Shown: positions 28,311 to 39,344, counted from the first letter of the stretch. The stretch is DNA of 64,000 nt from Candidatus Desulforudis audaxviator MP104C (GCF_000018425.1 NC_010424.1:1054001-1118000); one strand, 5' to 3'. A program made the numbers and translations. Notes: generated by a model not told the origin, from the sequence alone.

Positions 28311-29789
28311 GTGAGACTCTATGATTTGACGGCCCACAGGCTTCGAGAACTGTTGTTGGGGCGGGAGGTCTCAGCGGCTGAACTCTGCCGGTCGGTGCTG
28401 AACCGGATCGACGAGGTGGAAGGGCGGGTCAAGGCGTACGTTACCCTGGACCGTGAGGGGGCCTTGCGGCAGGCGGCCGCGGTGGACCGTGAGTTGCAAA
28501 ACGGCCGGGAATTACCGCCTTTAGCCGGAATTCCGTTCGCCATCAAGGATAACATATGCCTGCGGGGCCTTCCGGCCACCTGCTCGTCAAAGATTTTGCA
28601 CAATTGGGTGCCTCCATACGACGCCACCGTGGTCGAAAAGCTGAAAGACCAACAGACGGTGATCCTCGGTAAAACCAATATGGATGAGTTCGCCATGGGC
28701 TCTTCAACGGAGCATTCGGCTTTCTTCACCACGCGCAACCCCTGGGACCCGAAACGGGTGCCGGGCGGTTCGAGCGGGGGGTCGGCGGCGGCGGTGGCCG
28801 CCGGCAGCGCAATCTGCGCGCTGGGCTCCGATACCGGCGGTTCGATCCGCCAACCGGCCTCGTTCTGCGGGGTGGTGGGAATGAAACCCACCTACGGGCT
28901 GGTTTCCCGCTACGGGCTGGTGGCCTTTGCCTCCTCCCTGGACCAGATCGGGCCTTTGACCAGGGACGTGACCGATTGCGCCCTGGTCATGAACGCGATC
29001 TGCGGCCATGATCATCGGGATTCCACATCCGTTCCGAAAGAGGTGCCGGACTTCACCTCGTTCCTGGTCGATGACGTCAAGGGAATGCGCATCGGTCTTC
29101 CCCGGGAGTACTTTCCCGCCGAGCTGGATGACGGAGTGCGACGGATCGTGATGGAGGCCGTGTCGGTGTTTGAAGAACGTGGGGCGTACGTCGAGGAAAC
29201 CAGCCTGCCGCATACCGAGTATGCCCTGCCGGTGTACTACCTGATCGCCCCCGCCGAGGCCAGTTCCAACCTCGCGCGCTACGACGGGGTCCGATACGGG
29301 TACCGAGCCCCGGAGTGCGAAGACGTGTTGGATATGTTCCGGGTGAGCAGGAGCAGGGGGTTCGGGGCGGAAGTAAAACGCCGGATAATGCTCGGCACCT
29401 ACGCACTTTCGGCCGGCTATTATGATGCATACTACCTGAAGGCCCTAAAAGTGCGGACTTTGATCCGCCGGGACTTCGAGGAAGCCTTCGAGAAGTTTGA
29501 CGTGCTGCTTTCGCCGACCGCTCCGGAAACAGCGTTTATCATTGGGGCCAAGACCGAAGATCCCATCCGGATGTACCTGTCCGACATATTCACTCTGGCG
29601 GTGAACCTCGCCGGTTTGCCGGGGATGTCGGTACCTGCTGGTTTCGTGGCGGGATTGCCGGTCGGGATTCAATTCATCGGCAAGCCGTTCGCGGAAGGCA
29701 CCTTGCTCCGCATGGGCTACGCCTTCCAGCAGAGCACCGATCACCACCGGCAGCGGCCTCCGGAAACCCCAGGGGGTGAAATCTCTTGA
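28311..29789 (+). CDS. gatA: Asp-tRNA(Asn)/Glu-tRNA(Gln) amidotransferase subunit A
   Basis: Amidase subunit that releases ammonia from glutamine for transamidation of misacylated tRNA. 492 residues. Catalytic triad of the amidase-signature family is visible: Lys in FAIKDNI, Ser in [12 protein letters not shown] and the Ser nucleophile in [18 protein letters not shown] 28311 follows a G-rich stretch. It overlaps gatB by four bases. Confidence 0.97.
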   Translation: MRLYDLTAHRLRELLLGREVSAAELCRSVLNRIDEVEGRVKAYVTLDREGALRQAAAVDRELQNGRELPPLAGIPFAIKDNICLRGLPATCSSKILHNWVPPYDATVVEKLKDQQTVILGKTNMDEFAMGSSTEHSAFFTTRNPWDPKRVPGGSSGGSAAAVAAGSAICALGSDTGGSIRQPASFCGVVGMKPTYGLVSRYGLVAFASSLDQIGPLTRDVTDCALVMNAICGHDHRDSTSVPKEVPDFTSFLVDDVKGMRIGLPREYFPAELDDGVRRIVMEAVSVFEERGAYVEETSLPHTEYALPVYYLIAPAEASSNLARYDGVRYGYRAPECEDVLDMFRVSRSRGFGAEVKRRIMLGTYALSAGYYDAYYLKALKVRTLIRRDFEEAFEKFDVLLSPTAPETAFIIGAKTEDPIRMYLSDIFTLAVNLAGLPGMSVPAGFVAGLPVGIQFIGKPFAEGTLLRMGYAFQQSTDHHRQRPPETPGGEIS

Positions 29790-31231
29790 ACAAGTACGAA
29801 GCGGTGATCGGTCTAGAGGTACACGTTGAACTGCAGACCGATTCCAAGATATTCTGCCCATCGAGCACCGAATTCGGCAGCCGGCACAACTCGCAGGTGT
29901 GTCCGGTGTGCCTTGGGCTGCCCGGAACCCTGCCGGTGTTGAACCGCAAGGTCGTGGAGTACGGCATTCGGGTGGCGCTGGCCCTGAACTGTTCGATCGC
30001 CCGTTTCAGCAAGTTCGATCGCAAGAACTACTTCTACCCGGATCTGCCCAAGAACTACCAGATCTCGCAGTACGACCTACCCCTGGCCTACGAGGGCCAC
30101 CTGGATTACGAAACCGACGACGGTACCACACACCGGTGCGGCATCGCCAGGATTCATATGGAGGAGGACGCCGGGAAGCTGATTCACCGGGAAGGGTCGG
30201 AGAACGAGCCCCCGTACTCACTGGTCGACTATAACCGGACCGGCGTACCCTTGCTGGAGATCGTTTCGGCCCCGGACATCCGTTCGGCGGAGGAAGCCCG
30301 GGCCTACCTGAATGAACTCAAGACGGTCATTCAGTACACCGGGGTTTCGGACTGCAAGATGGAAGAAGGGTCGCTGCGGTGCGACGCTAACGTGTCGGTA
30401 CGCCCGCGGGGTGAGGAAACCCTGGGCACCAAGACCGAAATCAAGAACCTGAACTCCTTCCGGGCGGTGCAGAGGGCCCTGGCCTACGAGATTGAGCGCC
30501 AGATCGGACGCCTGGAAACCGGGCAGCAGATCGTGCAGGAAACGCGGTCCTGGGATGAGGAAAAAGGCGTGACCGTGCCCATGCGCAGTAAAGAGGAAGC
30601 ACATGACTACCGCTATTTCCCCGAGCCCGACCTGGTGCCCCTGGTGATCAGCCCCTCCTGGGTGGATGACGTCCGACGCAAATTGCCGGAGTTGCCCCAG
30701 GCGAAGCGAGACCGCTACCTGAAGGAATATCAACTGCCGGCCTACGACACTCGGGTGCTCACCGGTTCCCCGAGCCTAGCCGGCTACTTTGAAGAGTGTG
30801 TCCGCCTTTATCCCGAACCGAAGGCGGTGGCGAATTGGGTGATGGGGGATTTGAGCCGCCTGCTGAATGCCGCCCCGGTGGCAATCGAGGACTGCCGGGT
30901 GCGGCCCGCCGGCCTTTGCGCCCTGCTGCGCCTGATCGACGACGGCACGATCAGCGGCAAGATCGCCAAAGCGGTCCTGGAGGAGATGTTCATCACCGGG
31001 AAAGATCCCCGGACCATAATCGCGGAAAAGGGGCTGGTGCAGATCACCGACACCGACGCCCTGGAAACGGTGGTTGACGAGGTGATCGCTGGACATCCGG
31101 ACACCGTCCGGGACTACCGTAACGGAAAAACCAGGGCGCTGGGTTTCCTGGTGGGTCAGGTCATGAAATCGACCGGGGGACGGGCCAACCCCAACCTGGT
31201 CAACGACCTCCTGAAGAAGAGACTGGATTGA
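29786..31231 (+). CDS. gatB: Asp-tRNA(Asn)/Glu-tRNA(Gln) amidotransferase subunit B
   Basis: GatB, 481 residues, activates the misacylated tRNA with ATP and receives ammonia from GatA. Shows [15 protein letters not shown], the zinc-site region [31 protein letters not shown] and the C-terminal YqeY-like domain ending [15 protein letters not shown] 29786 overlaps gatA. Presence of GatCAB implies that this organism makes Gln-tRNA and/or Asn-tRNA by the indirect route. Confidence 0.97.
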   Translation: MNKYEAVIGLEVHVELQTDSKIFCPSSTEFGSRHNSQVCPVCLGLPGTLPVLNRKVVEYGIRVALALNCSIARFSKFDRKNYFYPDLPKNYQISQYDLPLAYEGHLDYETDDGTTHRCGIARIHMEEDAGKLIHREGSENEPPYSLVDYNRTGVPLLEIVSAPDIRSAEEARAYLNELKTVIQYTGVSDCKMEEGSLRCDANVSVRPRGEETLGTKTEIKNLNSFRAVQRALAYEIERQIGRLETGQQIVQETRSWDEEKGVTVPMRSKEEAHDYRYFPEPDLVPLVISPSWVDDVRRKLPELPQAKRDRYLKEYQLPAYDTRVLTGSPSLAGYFEECVRLYPEPKAVANWVMGDLSRLLNAAPVAIEDCRVRPAGLCALLRLIDDGTISGKIAKAVLEEMFITGKDPRTIIAEKGLVQITDTDALETVVDEVIAGHPDTVRDYRNGKTRALGFLVGQVMKSTGGRANPNLVNDLLKKRLD

Positions 31232-31301
31232 AAAACGGTCCGGTGTTTTGGGTTCATGTTTTTCGTTTAGTAACTAGGGAGTAAAGAAAGGGAGAGGGGT
31301 T

Positions 31302-32462
31302 ATGGAACAGCAGGAGCGTAAAATCTTCGTTGTGGATACCACGCTGCGGGACGGGGAGCAAACGGCGGGCGTGGTGTTTGCCAACCACGAAAAGGTGCGG
31401 ATCGCCAAGCTCCTGGACGAGTTAGGAGTACACCAGATCGAGGCCGGTATTCCGGTGATGGGTGGTGACGAGGAGAAGGCGATCCGGAAAATCTGCGGCC
31501 TGGGCCTGAAGGCCAGCATTATGGGTTGGAACCGGCCGGTGATCAAAGATATCGAGCACTCCCTGGCCTGCGGGGTGGACGCCGTGGCCATCTCCATCTC
31601 CACTTCGGACATCCATATCAAGCACAAACTGCAAGCCAGCCGGGAGTGGGTCCTGGAGCAGATGGTTAACGCGACCCGGTTTGCCAAGGAACAAGGGGTG
31701 TACATTTCGGTGAACGCCGAAGACGCGTCCCGGAGCGACCCCGACTTTCTGGTGGAGTTCGCGAAGGCCGCTCAGGAGGCCGGGGCCGACCGCCTGCGGT
31801 ACTGCGACACGGTGGGTATCCTGGAACCCTTCGTCACTTATAACAACATCAAGTACATCCGGGAGCGGGTGGACCTGGATATTGAGATGCACACGCACGA
31901 CGACTTCGGCATGGCCACCGCCAACGCCCTGGCAGGCGTGCTGGCCGGTGCCAACTACGTCGGGGTCACGGTATTAGGACTGGGAGAGCGTGCCGGAAAC
32001 GCGGCTCTGGAGGAGGTCGTCATGGCCCTGAAATACCTCCATAACATCGACCTGAACTTCAACACCGAGATGTTCCGGGAGGTGGCCGAATACGTGTCCC
32101 GCGCGTCCGGGCGCGAACTGCCCGCCTGGAAGGCCATCGTCGGGTCGAACATGTTCCGCCATGAATCAGGCATCCACGCCGACGGCGCGTTGAAGTTCCC
32201 CGGGACCTACGAGGCCTTCACCCCGGAAGAGGTGGGCCTGCAGCGGCAGATCGTGATCGGCAAGCATTCCGGTACGGCCGCCGTGCGCGCCAAGTTCGCG
32301 GAGTACGGTATCGAGCTCACCCGGCACCAGGCGCAGGAATTGCTTCCGGTAATCAGGGCCCTGGCCGTGTCGCTCAAACGCTCACTATTTGACAAGGAAC
32401 TGGTATACATTTTCGAAGATCATTTCGGAAAGAGGAGCAAGCATGGGTCTGAACATCATTGA
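31302..32462 (+). CDS. Homocitrate synthase-like enzyme, probably Re-citrate synthase
   Basis: HMGL-barrel Claisen condensing enzyme of the homocitrate synthase / NifV / Re-citrate synthase group, 386 residues. N-terminal VDTTLRDGEQTAGV, HTHDDFGMATANALAG with the metal-binding His pair, GLGERAGNAALEEV and FRHESGIHADG are all seen. ATG 31302 follows GGGAGAGGGG. The partners downstream are an aconitase-like pair and an isocitrate dehydrogenase-like enzyme. In Clostridium kluyveri a protein of this family is an Re-citrate synthase, so I infer acetyl-CoA + oxaloacetate to citrate. Homocitrate synthase (NifV, or lysine via aminoadipate) is the main alternative. Confidence 0.75.
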   Translation: MEQQERKIFVVDTTLRDGEQTAGVVFANHEKVRIAKLLDELGVHQIEAGIPVMGGDEEKAIRKICGLGLKASIMGWNRPVIKDIEHSLACGVDAVAISISTSDIHIKHKLQASREWVLEQMVNATRFAKEQGVYISVNAEDASRSDPDFLVEFAKAAQEAGADRLRYCDTVGILEPFVTYNNIKYIRERVDLDIEMHTHDDFGMATANALAGVLAGANYVGVTVLGLGERAGNAALEEVVMALKYLHNIDLNFNTEMFREVAEYVSRASGRELPAWKAIVGSNMFRHESGIHADGALKFPGTYEAFTPEEVGLQRQIVIGKHSGTAAVRAKFAEYGIELTRHQAQELLPVIRALAVSLKRSLFDKELVYIFEDHFGKRSKHGSEHH

Positions 32463-33699
32463 GAAAATACTATCCCGTAAGAGCGGACGCGCAGTGCGTG
32501 TCGGGGACATTGTGGTGGCCGAAGTTGATTTCGTGATGGGCCAGGACGGTACTTCGCCCCTGGCCATCAACGCGTTCCGCGCGATGGGGGGGAAGGCCCT
32601 GTTCGACCCGGCGAAGGTGGCGCTGGTGATCGACCACAGCGCGCCCAGCCCCTCCGAAGGTGTCTCCAACCTGCATAAATTCATGCGGAACTTCGCCCGG
32701 GAAACCGGGTGCCACCTGTACGACGTAGGTGACGGGGTGTGCCACCAATTGATGCTGGAATCGGGAGCGGTCGGGCCGGGTTCCTTAGTCGTTGGCGCCG
32801 ACTCGCATACCTGCACCTACGGAGCGTTGAACGCCTTCGCCACCGGGGTGGGGTCGACCGATCTCGCCGCCGCCCTGATCTCCGGCCGGATGTGGTTCAA
32901 GGTGCCGCCCACGCTGAAGTTCGTTTGCCACGGGATACTGCCTCCCGGAGTGTACAGCAAGGACCTGATCCTATTTCTGATCGGACAGGTCACCGCCGAC
33001 GGGGCCACCTACATGTCGGTCGAGTTCAGCGGAGAGGCGGTCCGGGCACTGTCGATGGAGGCCCGGTTCACCATCTCGAACATGGCCGTGGAGATGGGCG
33101 CGAAGGCGGGGCTGATGGAGGCGGATGAGCGGACGGCCGAATGGGTAGCCCGGTACAGCCGGCGCACGTTCGAGCCGGCCGCACCCGATCCGGATGCGGT
33201 TTACGAACGAATACTGGAGTTTGACGTGTCCGGGTTGGAGCCGCAAGTCGCCCGGCCCCACCGGGTGGACAACGTGGCTCCGCTCAGTGAGGTGGCCGGC
33301 TTGCCGGTGGACGAGGCCGTTCTGGGGACCTGCACGAACGGGCGTCTGGAGGACTTGCGGATCGCCGCGGCTCTCGTCAGGAGGTACCGGGTGTCCCCGA
33401 GGGTGCGTTTCATTGTGGCGCCCGCCTCGCGGCACGTGTACCTGCAGGCGCTGCGGGACGGCACCCTGGAGACGCTGGTGCAGGCCGGGGCCGCGGTGGT
33501 CACTCCGGGCTGCGGCCCGTGTGTGGGTACACACAACGGCGTGCCCGCCGATGGCGAACGGGTGATCTCGACCGCCAACCGGAACTTCAAAGGCCGCATG
33601 GGGAACCGGAACGCGGAGATTTACCTGGCTTCACCAGCGGCGGTGGCCGCGGCGGCCCTGACCGGTGAGATCACCGACCCCAGAGAATTCTTGAAGTAG
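32443..33699 (+). CDS. Aconitase/isopropylmalate dehydratase family, large subunit
   Basis: LeuC/homoaconitase-like [4Fe-4S] hydratase, 418 residues. Cluster ligands are seen in GTCTNGR and in GCGPCVG; active-site segments VGADSHTCTYGAL and TANRNFKGRMGN are intact. ATG 32443 follows GAGGAG and overlaps the preceding gene by 20 bases, so the two are coupled. It could act as isopropylmalate isomerase, homoaconitase or a two-subunit aconitase. The downstream dehydrogenase, which looks like an isocitrate enzyme, favours citrate/isocitrate isomerisation. No leuA or leucine-type leuB accompanies it. Confidence 0.85.
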   Translation: MGLNIIEKILSRKSGRAVRVGDIVVAEVDFVMGQDGTSPLAINAFRAMGGKALFDPAKVALVIDHSAPSPSEGVSNLHKFMRNFARETGCHLYDVGDGVCHQLMLESGAVGPGSLVVGADSHTCTYGALNAFATGVGSTDLAAALISGRMWFKVPPTLKFVCHGILPPGVYSKDLILFLIGQVTADGATYMSVEFSGEAVRALSMEARFTISNMAVEMGAKAGLMEADERTAEWVARYSRRTFEPAAPDPDAVYERILEFDVSGLEPQVARPHRVDNVAPLSEVAGLPVDEAVLGTCTNGRLEDLRIAAALVRRYRVSPRVRFIVAPASRHVYLQALRDGTLETLVQAGAAVVTPGCGPCVGTHNGVPADGERVISTANRNFKGRMGNRNAEIYLASPAAVAAAALTGEITDPREFLK

Positions 33700-33707
33700 G
33701 TGACGAG

Positions 33708-34208
33708 ATGCTGCTCTCGGGTAAAGCGCATAAATTTGGTGATGATGTAAACACGGACTATATCATTTCGGGCAAGTACAAGTTTAAGACCCTGGACATG
33801 GCTGAGTTGGCCCGCCACGTAATGGAGGACCTGGACCCCGACTTCCACCGGAAGATCACGGCCGGGGATTTCATTGTGGCCGGACGGAACTTTGGCTGCG
33901 GGTCGTCCCGTGAGCAGGCGCCGCTGGCCATCAAGCACGCCGGCATCTCCGCGGTGGTGGCAAGGTCCTTCGCCCGAATCTTCTACCGGAACGCAATCAA
34001 CACCGGTCTGCCGGTTATCGAGTGCGACACCCGGGCCATCGAACCGGGTGACGAACTGGAGGTGGACCTGGGAGCCGGAATTCTCAGAAACCGCACTCGG
34101 GACATCGAGATCAAGATCACGCCGCTGCCCCGGGTGATGTTGAAGATATTGAACGACGGCGGCCTGGCCGCGCATTTCCGGAAATACGGGGGTTTTAACC
34201 TGGAGTAG
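33708..34208 (+). CDS. Aconitase/isopropylmalate dehydratase family, small subunit
   Basis: LeuD-like swivelling-domain subunit, 166 residues, partner of the preceding large subunit. Conserved features: GDDVNTDYII, NFGCGSSREQAP and ARSFARIFYRNAINTGLP. The substrate-specificity loop following DYIISG reads KYKFKT, unlike the usual isopropylmalate type as I remember it, and in keeping with a citrate or homocitrate substrate. ATG 33708 lies 8 bases after the large-subunit stop. The protein follows the short archaeal/clostridial type rather than the long E. coli LeuD. Confidence 0.85.
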   Translation: MLLSGKAHKFGDDVNTDYIISGKYKFKTLDMAELARHVMEDLDPDFHRKITAGDFIVAGRNFGCGSSREQAPLAIKHAGISAVVARSFARIFYRNAINTGLPVIECDTRAIEPGDELEVDLGAGILRNRTRDIEIKITPLPRVMLKILNDGGLAAHFRKYGGFNLE

Positions 34209-34231
34209 GGGGGGGCGGACAAGCCGCCGCT

Positions 34232-34280
34232 GGGCTCCGTGCTACGCGCCGACGGCAGGGCACGGCTCGTCGCGGAGCCC
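34232..34280 (+). other. Structured intergenic element before the dehydrogenase gene
   Basis: Perfect 8-base inverted repeat GGGCTCCG (34232-34239) / CGGAGCCC (34273-34280) with further pairing inside (GTGC/GCAC). It lies in a 196-base gap within the otherwise compact operon. No T run follows. It could be a processing hairpin or a dispersed repeat; other genome copies cannot be seen from this window. Confidence 0.4.
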
Positions 34281-34404
34281 TGGCACGCCGCCTGCGGATA
34301 TGGAGGTCGGATGCCAGAGGTTTGAGACCGGATAGGGAAGAAGACGTTCCACACCGTTGATTGTCGACTGGAAAGCAAAATAATAGTCTTCGGAGGCGTT
34401 TGGT

Positions 34405-35415
34405 TTGACGCACACCGTAACCTTTATTCCCGGGGACGGGGTCGGTCCTGAGATCATGGCGGTGGCCCGGCATGTACTGGAGGCGTCCGGTGCGTCCCTG
34501 GCATGGGAAGAAGTGCGGGCGGGCGAGGCGGTGATTCCCGAGTTCGGCACGCCTCTGCCGCAGGAGGTTCTGGATTCCATCCGCAAAAACCGGGTGGCGC
34601 TGAAAGGGCCGCTGACCACGCCGGTAGGGCGAGGGTTCCGCAGTGTAAACGTCACTTTGCGTCAGGAACTGGAGCTCTACGCGAACGTCCGGCCGGCCCG
34701 GTCCCTGCCGGGAATCCGATCCCGTTACGAAAACGTTGACCTGATCGTGGTCCGGGAAAACACCGAGGACCTCTACGCGGGCATCGAGCACTGGTGCGGC
34801 CGGGATGCGGCCGAGAGCATCAAGCTGATTACCCGGCCGGCCTCGGAGCGTATCGTCCGCTTCGCCTTCGAACTGGCCCGGCGTGAGCGGCGCCGGAAGG
34901 TCACCGCCGTGCACAAGGCCAACATTATGAAGTTCACCGACGGGCTCTTCCTGGAGTGCGCCCGCAAGGTCGCGGAAGGTTACCCCGACGTGACCTACGA
35001 AGAATGGATTGTGGACGCAATGGCCATGAAGCTGGTTCAAGCGCCAGAAAACTTCGACGTGCTGGTCATGCCGAACCTGTACGGAGACATCCTTTCCGAT
35101 TTGTGTGCTGGTCTGGTGGGGGGCCTGGGTGTGGCTCCGGGCGCCAACATCGGCGAAAAGGCAGCCGTTTTCGAACCGGTCCACGGGAGCGCCCCCAAGT
35201 ATACCGGCCAGAACAAGGTCAATCCGCTGGCCGCCGTTCTTTCGGGCGTGATGCTGCTGCGTCATTTAGGTGAAGCCGAGGCGGCCGAACGGGTCATGCG
35301 CGGCGTGCTTGCGGTCTTGGAACAGGGGGACACCCTCACCTACGATCTGGGGGGTACGGCGGGTACTGACGAGATGGGTGCGGCCATCATCCGCGCCATG
35401 GCAAAGACGTCCTGA
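34405..35415 (+). CDS. icd: NAD(P)-dependent isocitrate dehydrogenase-like (IDH/IMDH family)
   Basis: Beta-decarboxylating dehydrogenase, 336 residues. The segment [18 protein letters not shown] matches the isocitrate-specific Ser-x-Asn pattern of IDH, not the pattern of isopropylmalate or homoisocitrate enzymes, and [14 protein letters not shown] resembles mitochondrial NAD-IDH. Metal and substrate residues in [11 protein letters not shown], the catalytic Lys region [12 protein letters not shown], and [12 protein letters not shown] are present. The nucleotide loop reads [17 protein letters not shown] 34405 follows CGGAGGCG with 8-base spacing. It should yield 2-oxoglutarate from isocitrate, closing the partial oxidative branch begun by the three preceding genes. 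Cofactor is inferred as NAD. Confidence 0.82.
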   Translation: MTHTVTFIPGDGVGPEIMAVARHVLEASGASLAWEEVRAGEAVIPEFGTPLPQEVLDSIRKNRVALKGPLTTPVGRGFRSVNVTLRQELELYANVRPARSLPGIRSRYENVDLIVVRENTEDLYAGIEHWCGRDAAESIKLITRPASERIVRFAFELARRERRRKVTAVHKANIMKFTDGLFLECARKVAEGYPDVTYEEWIVDAMAMKLVQAPENFDVLVMPNLYGDILSDLCAGLVGGLGVAPGANIGEKAAVFEPVHGSAPKYTGQNKVNPLAAVLSGVMLLRHLGEAEAAERVMRGVLAVLEQGDTLTYDLGGTAGTDEMGAAIIRAMAKTS

Positions 35416-35473
35416 CATTTCATCTCCAGATGGTATGATTTAGATAAAATAAGCTTTCCGCTTCGCGGTCCGG

Positions 35474-35497
35474 CCCCGGGTAAAACCCCGGGGTTTT
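35474..35497 (+). terminator. Intrinsic terminator after the citrate-to-2-oxoglutarate operon
   Basis: CCCCGGG (35474-35480) pairs with CCCGGGG (35487-35493) across a 6-base loop and is followed by TTTTG. It lies 59 bases after the isocitrate dehydrogenase stop. Confidence 0.85.
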
Positions 35498-35601
35498 GTA
35501 TTCCGGTGTAAAATGCTCCGACCCGGATGGAATAAGCGCTGTGCCCGTTACAAATCCTAAGGTGAATAACATTTCGAACAGAGGGGGAAAAGCCGGAGGT
35601 A

Positions 35602-36852
35602 ATGCGCGTATTGATGCTTTCATGGGAGTACCCTCCAAAGACGATCGGCGGCCTGGCCCAACACGTGTACGATCTAAATGCAGCCTTGAGTCGGGAGGGC
35701 GTAGAAGTTCACCTGTTAACCTGCTCGGCTCCGGGGGCGTCCGACTACGAGATGCAGGGAAACATTCATATCCACCGCGTGCACCCCTTCCAGGTTTCGG
35801 CGCCGGACTTCGTGACCTGGGTGTTGCAGTTCAACAACGCCATACTGGAACGGGCGATCAGCCTGTTCGAAAGGGTGGGCGCCTTCCGGGTGGTCCACGC
35901 CCACGACTGGCTGGTGGCCTTTGCGGCCCGGGCAGTCAAGCACGCCAGGCATCTCCCGCTGGTGGCCACAATTCACGCTACCGAATTCGGCCGGAACCAG
36001 GGACTGCACAACGCGACCCAAAACTACATCAGCAACGTGGAGTGGTGGCTGACGTTTGAAGCGTGGAAGGTGATCGTGTGCAGCAGGTACATGGAGAATG
36101 AACTCAAGTACATCTTCCAGCTCCCGGCGGACAAGATCCGGGTGATTCCCAACGGGGTGGATCCGGAGAACTACAGGCTGCGTTCGGACCGGGTCAAGCG
36201 CAGCTTCTACGCGGCGCCGGAGGAAAGAATCGTGTTCTACGTCGGCCGCCTGGTCCAGGAAAAGGGGGTGCAGGTGCTCTTGGACGCCGTGCCTCAGATT
36301 CTTGCGCGGATGCCCAACACCAAGTTTGTCATCGGCGGTAAGGGGCCGCACCTGGAAGAATTGCGGGCCCAGGTGGACAGAATGGGTATCGCGCCGCGCA
36401 TCTACTTCACCGGCTACATCGACGACGAGGTCAGGAACGCGCTTTACCACTGGGCCGACGTGGCGGTGTTCCCGAGCCTATATGAACCGTTCGGTATCGT
36501 GGCCCTGGAGGCGATGGCGGCCAAGACGCCGGTGGTGGCCTCCAATACCGGGGGTTTGAGCGAGATCATTGAGCACGGCCTGGACGGCTTCAAGGTGCCG
36601 CCGGGGGACAGTCGGGCATTGGCCGAGCACATTCTCCTGGTGCTTCAAAACCCGGCCCAGGCGAAAATGCTCCATGAACGCGCTTTCCGGAAGGTGCGGG
36701 AACAGTACGGTTGGAGGAAAGTCGCCCGCGAAACCGCCCGGCTGTACCGGGAGGTCTGGAGCGAACGCCAGTCCGCGCCGTGGCCGACCCTTGAAGACCG
36801 GCCCGGACGGATCCTCGGCCGGGTGTATCAGCTCTTCGAACGCTATTCCTAA
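35602..36852 (+). CDS. GT4 family glycosyltransferase (glycogen/maltosyl synthase-like)
   Basis: 416-residue retaining glycosyltransferase with GT-B fold. N-terminal [17 protein letters not shown], acceptor-domain [11 protein letters not shown], and C-terminal nucleotide-sugar domain with [45 protein letters not shown] and EHGLDGF. The first motif and the E-x7-E pattern are those of GT4 enzymes close to glycogen synthase and alpha-maltose-1-phosphate synthase. Neighbouring nucleotidyltransferase, GH57 and GH15 genes suggest alpha-glucan metabolism, but the substrate is not proven. ATG 35602 has GGAGG only 2 bases upstream, so a slightly later start is possible. Confidence 0.85.
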   Translation: MRVLMLSWEYPPKTIGGLAQHVYDLNAALSREGVEVHLLTCSAPGASDYEMQGNIHIHRVHPFQVSAPDFVTWVLQFNNAILERAISLFERVGAFRVVHAHDWLVAFAARAVKHARHLPLVATIHATEFGRNQGLHNATQNYISNVEWWLTFEAWKVIVCSRYMENELKYIFQLPADKIRVIPNGVDPENYRLRSDRVKRSFYAAPEERIVFYVGRLVQEKGVQVLLDAVPQILARMPNTKFVIGGKGPHLEELRAQVDRMGIAPRIYFTGYIDDEVRNALYHWADVAVFPSLYEPFGIVALEAMAAKTPVVASNTGGLSEIIEHGLDGFKVPPGDSRALAEHILLVLQNPAQAKMLHERAFRKVREQYGWRKVARETARLYREVWSERQSAPWPTLEDRPGRILGRVYQLFERYS

Positions 36853-36887
36853 AGACCAGGAATTTCAGAAGACGACGGAGGGATCTT

Positions 36888-39344
36888 GTGAAGGCGATCA
36901 TCATGGCGGGCGGCGAGGGTTCCCGGCTGCGTCCGCTGACCTGCAACCGTCCCAAACCTATGGTCCCGGTGCTGAACCGGCCGGTGATGTCCTACTGCAT
37001 CGATCTTCTGAAAAAGCACGGGATCACTGAGATCGGGGTCACCCTGCAGTACCTGCCCGAGGCCATCAAGGAGCACTTCGGTGACGGGTCCGAGTATGGG
37101 GTCCGGCTGCACTACTTTGTCGAGAACACTCCCCTGGGAACGGCCGGCAGCGTAAAGAACGCCGGGGAATTCCTGGACCGGACCTTTTTGGTGATCAGCG
37201 GCGATGCGCTGACCGACCTGGACCTGTCAAAAGCGATCGAGATTCACCGGAGTCAGGGTGCGGCCGGCACGCTGGTGCTAACCCGGGTGGAATGCCCGCT
37301 GGAATACGGGGTGGTGATTACCGGGGGCGGCGGGCGGATCATCAGGTTCCTGGAAAAACCGGGCTGGGGCGAGGTGTTCAGTGATACGGTAAACACCGGG
37401 ATCTACGTCCTGGAACCTGATGTGCTGAACTATTTTACCGCCGGCCAGGAGTTTGACTTCTCAAAAGACCTTTTCCCGCTATTGATGCGGGAGAACAGAC
37501 CGTTGTTCGGGGTAGTGCTTTCCGGTTACTGGTGCGACATCGGGAACCTGCAGCAGTATTTGCAGGCGCAGTACGACGGGCTCGCCGGCAAGGTACGGCT
37601 GGAGATTCCAGGCCGGGAGATTGAACCCGGGGTGTGGGTCGGCGAGCAGGTTGCGCTTGATTCCGGGGTGACGGTGAAAGGTCCGGTCCTGATCGGGAAC
37701 CACAGCCATATCGGAAGCGGGGCGACCCTGGAACCGTTCACCGTGGTGGGCGACGGGTGCTTCATCCAACCGGGTGCGTCGGTGAAGCGGAGCATCCTGT
37801 GGGAGCGGGTGTTTGTGGGGCGGAACGCGGCCCTCCGCGGCGCGGTCCTGTGCAGCCGGGTCCAGGTGCAGGCGGACGCCGGGGTGTACGAAGGCGCTGT
37901 GGTGGGCGACGGTTCAGTGATCAAAGAAGGGGGGACCATAAAACCCGAAGTGAAGGTCTGGCCCCACAAGCTGGTGGAAAGCGGTGCCACGGTGAGTGAA
38001 AGCCTGATCTGGGGCACCAGGCTTTCCAAGAGCGTGTTCGGCGCCCAGGGGATCAGCGGGCTGGTGAACGTGGAAATTACCCCCGAATTCGCCGGCCGCG
38101 TGGCGGCCGCTTACGGCTCCACCCTGAACGGCGGGCGCGTGGCGGTGAGTTGCGACGCCTTCCCGCCCAGCGCGATGCTGAAACAGGCGGTAGTGGCCGG
38201 TCTCCAGAGCACCGGGGCCCGGGTGTCCATCCTTGGGCGGGGCATCCTGCCGATGCACCGGTTCGGCGTCCGGGCCCTGGAGTGTGCCGGGGGGATGCAC
38301 GTCCAGCTCTCAACCCGGAAACCGGACGTGGTGACGCTGGTGTTCACTAACTCCAACGGGGCCAACATTTCCCGCGCCCAGGAGCGGAAGATCGAAAACC
38401 TGCTAGCCCGTGAGGATTTCGTCAGGACTAAACCCGGACGGATTTGTGACCCGGAATACGCGCCGGCGATGCCGGAGGCCTATCTACAAAGCCTGTTGCG
38501 GGAAGCCGACCGCCAGGCCTTGCGGAATGCGGGTTTCAGCCTGCTGCTGGCCTACGACGAGGCCAGCCTGAGTGCCTACGTGCCCCCGCTGGCCCGCGAA
38601 CTCGGGCTGACGGTGGAAAACGTCAATGGCATTCAGGATACGGCCCGGGCCCGCAGTTGGTCCGAGTACCAGGAAATCTTGCCGCTTCTGGCCGCGGCCG
38701 TGACCAAACAGAAGGCCGGCGGCGGAGCCGTGCTGGACGCCAACGGGGAATACCTGATCCTGATTGACGACCGGGGCCGGGTGATTCAGGACGACCTGCT
38801 CACCGCTCTCATCGCTCTCTACGTCTTCAAGACCCGGGGCGGACCCGTGATTGTGCCGGTAACCGCCCCCCGGGTGATCGATGCGCTGGCCGACAGATAC
38901 CGGAGCCGGGTGGTCCGGACAAAGACCGCGCCCCAGGAGTACGTGCAGGAGGTGCTGCGCCGGGACATCACTCAGTTCTTTCTCCACTTCGACGCCTTGT
39001 CCGCCCTGGTACGTATTCTCAACCTGGTGGCCGAGCGGGGGACGACCCTGTCCAGACTGGTGGACGAGATTCCGGATTTCTACCTGACCAAGAGGGAGAT
39101 CCCGGTCTCCTGGCAGGCCAAAGGGCGCGTGATCCGCAAACTCATCGAAGAGGAGGACAAGGGGGAGCTGGAACTCCTGGACGGGGTGAAGGTGTTCCAC
39201 CGGGAAGGATGGGCTCTGGTGCTCCCCGACCCCGAAAAACCGGTGTGCCGGGTGTACAGTGAGGCCGCCTCCATGGAGGTCGCCGAGGAACTCACGAACA
39301 TGTACGTGGACAAAATCAATCAAATCCTGGCGGCCCCGGAGTAG
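36888..39344 (+). CDS. Sugar-phosphate nucleotidyltransferase fused to degenerate phosphohexomutase
   Basis: 818 residues in three parts. About 1-235 is a nucleotidyltransferase ([34 protein letters not shown] metal site). About 245-370 is a left-handed beta helix with hexapeptide-like repeats. About 370-810 is a phosphoglucomutase/phosphomannomutase-like domain. The mutase part lacks the catalytic TASHNP serine motif (LSTRKPD stands in its place) and the DGDxDR metal loop ([11 protein letters not shown] instead), so it is probably not an active mutase. GTG 36888 follows GGAGGG. Such proteins are annotated mannose-1-phosphate guanylyltransferase; the true sugar is open, and glucose-1-phosphate is possible given the alpha-glucan neighbours. 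Confidence 0.85.
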   Translation: MKAIIMAGGEGSRLRPLTCNRPKPMVPVLNRPVMSYCIDLLKKHGITEIGVTLQYLPEAIKEHFGDGSEYGVRLHYFVENTPLGTAGSVKNAGEFLDRTFLVISGDALTDLDLSKAIEIHRSQGAAGTLVLTRVECPLEYGVVITGGGGRIIRFLEKPGWGEVFSDTVNTGIYVLEPDVLNYFTAGQEFDFSKDLFPLLMRENRPLFGVVLSGYWCDIGNLQQYLQAQYDGLAGKVRLEIPGREIEPGVWVGEQVALDSGVTVKGPVLIGNHSHIGSGATLEPFTVVGDGCFIQPGASVKRSILWERVFVGRNAALRGAVLCSRVQVQADAGVYEGAVVGDGSVIKEGGTIKPEVKVWPHKLVESGATVSESLIWGTRLSKSVFGAQGISGLVNVEITPEFAGRVAAAYGSTLNGGRVAVSCDAFPPSAMLKQAVVAGLQSTGARVSILGRGILPMHRFGVRALECAGGMHVQLSTRKPDVVTLVFTNSNGANISRAQERKIENLLAREDFVRTKPGRICDPEYAPAMPEAYLQSLLREADRQALRNAGFSLLLAYDEASLSAYVPPLARELGLTVENVNGIQDTARARSWSEYQEILPLLAAAVTKQKAGGGAVLDANGEYLILIDDRGRVIQDDLLTALIALYVFKTRGGPVIVPVTAPRVIDALADRYRSRVVRTKTAPQEYVQEVLRRDITQFFLHFDALSALVRILNLVAERGTTLSRLVDEIPDFYLTKREIPVSWQAKGRVIRKLIEEEDKGELELLDGVKVFHREGWALVLPDPEKPVCRVYSEAASMEVAEELTNMYVDKINQILAAPE

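Noticed and set aside
31302-35415. Leucine biosynthesis operon (leuA, leuC, leuD, leuB)
   Set aside because: The first enzyme is of the homocitrate/Re-citrate type, and the last has an isocitrate-type substrate segment.
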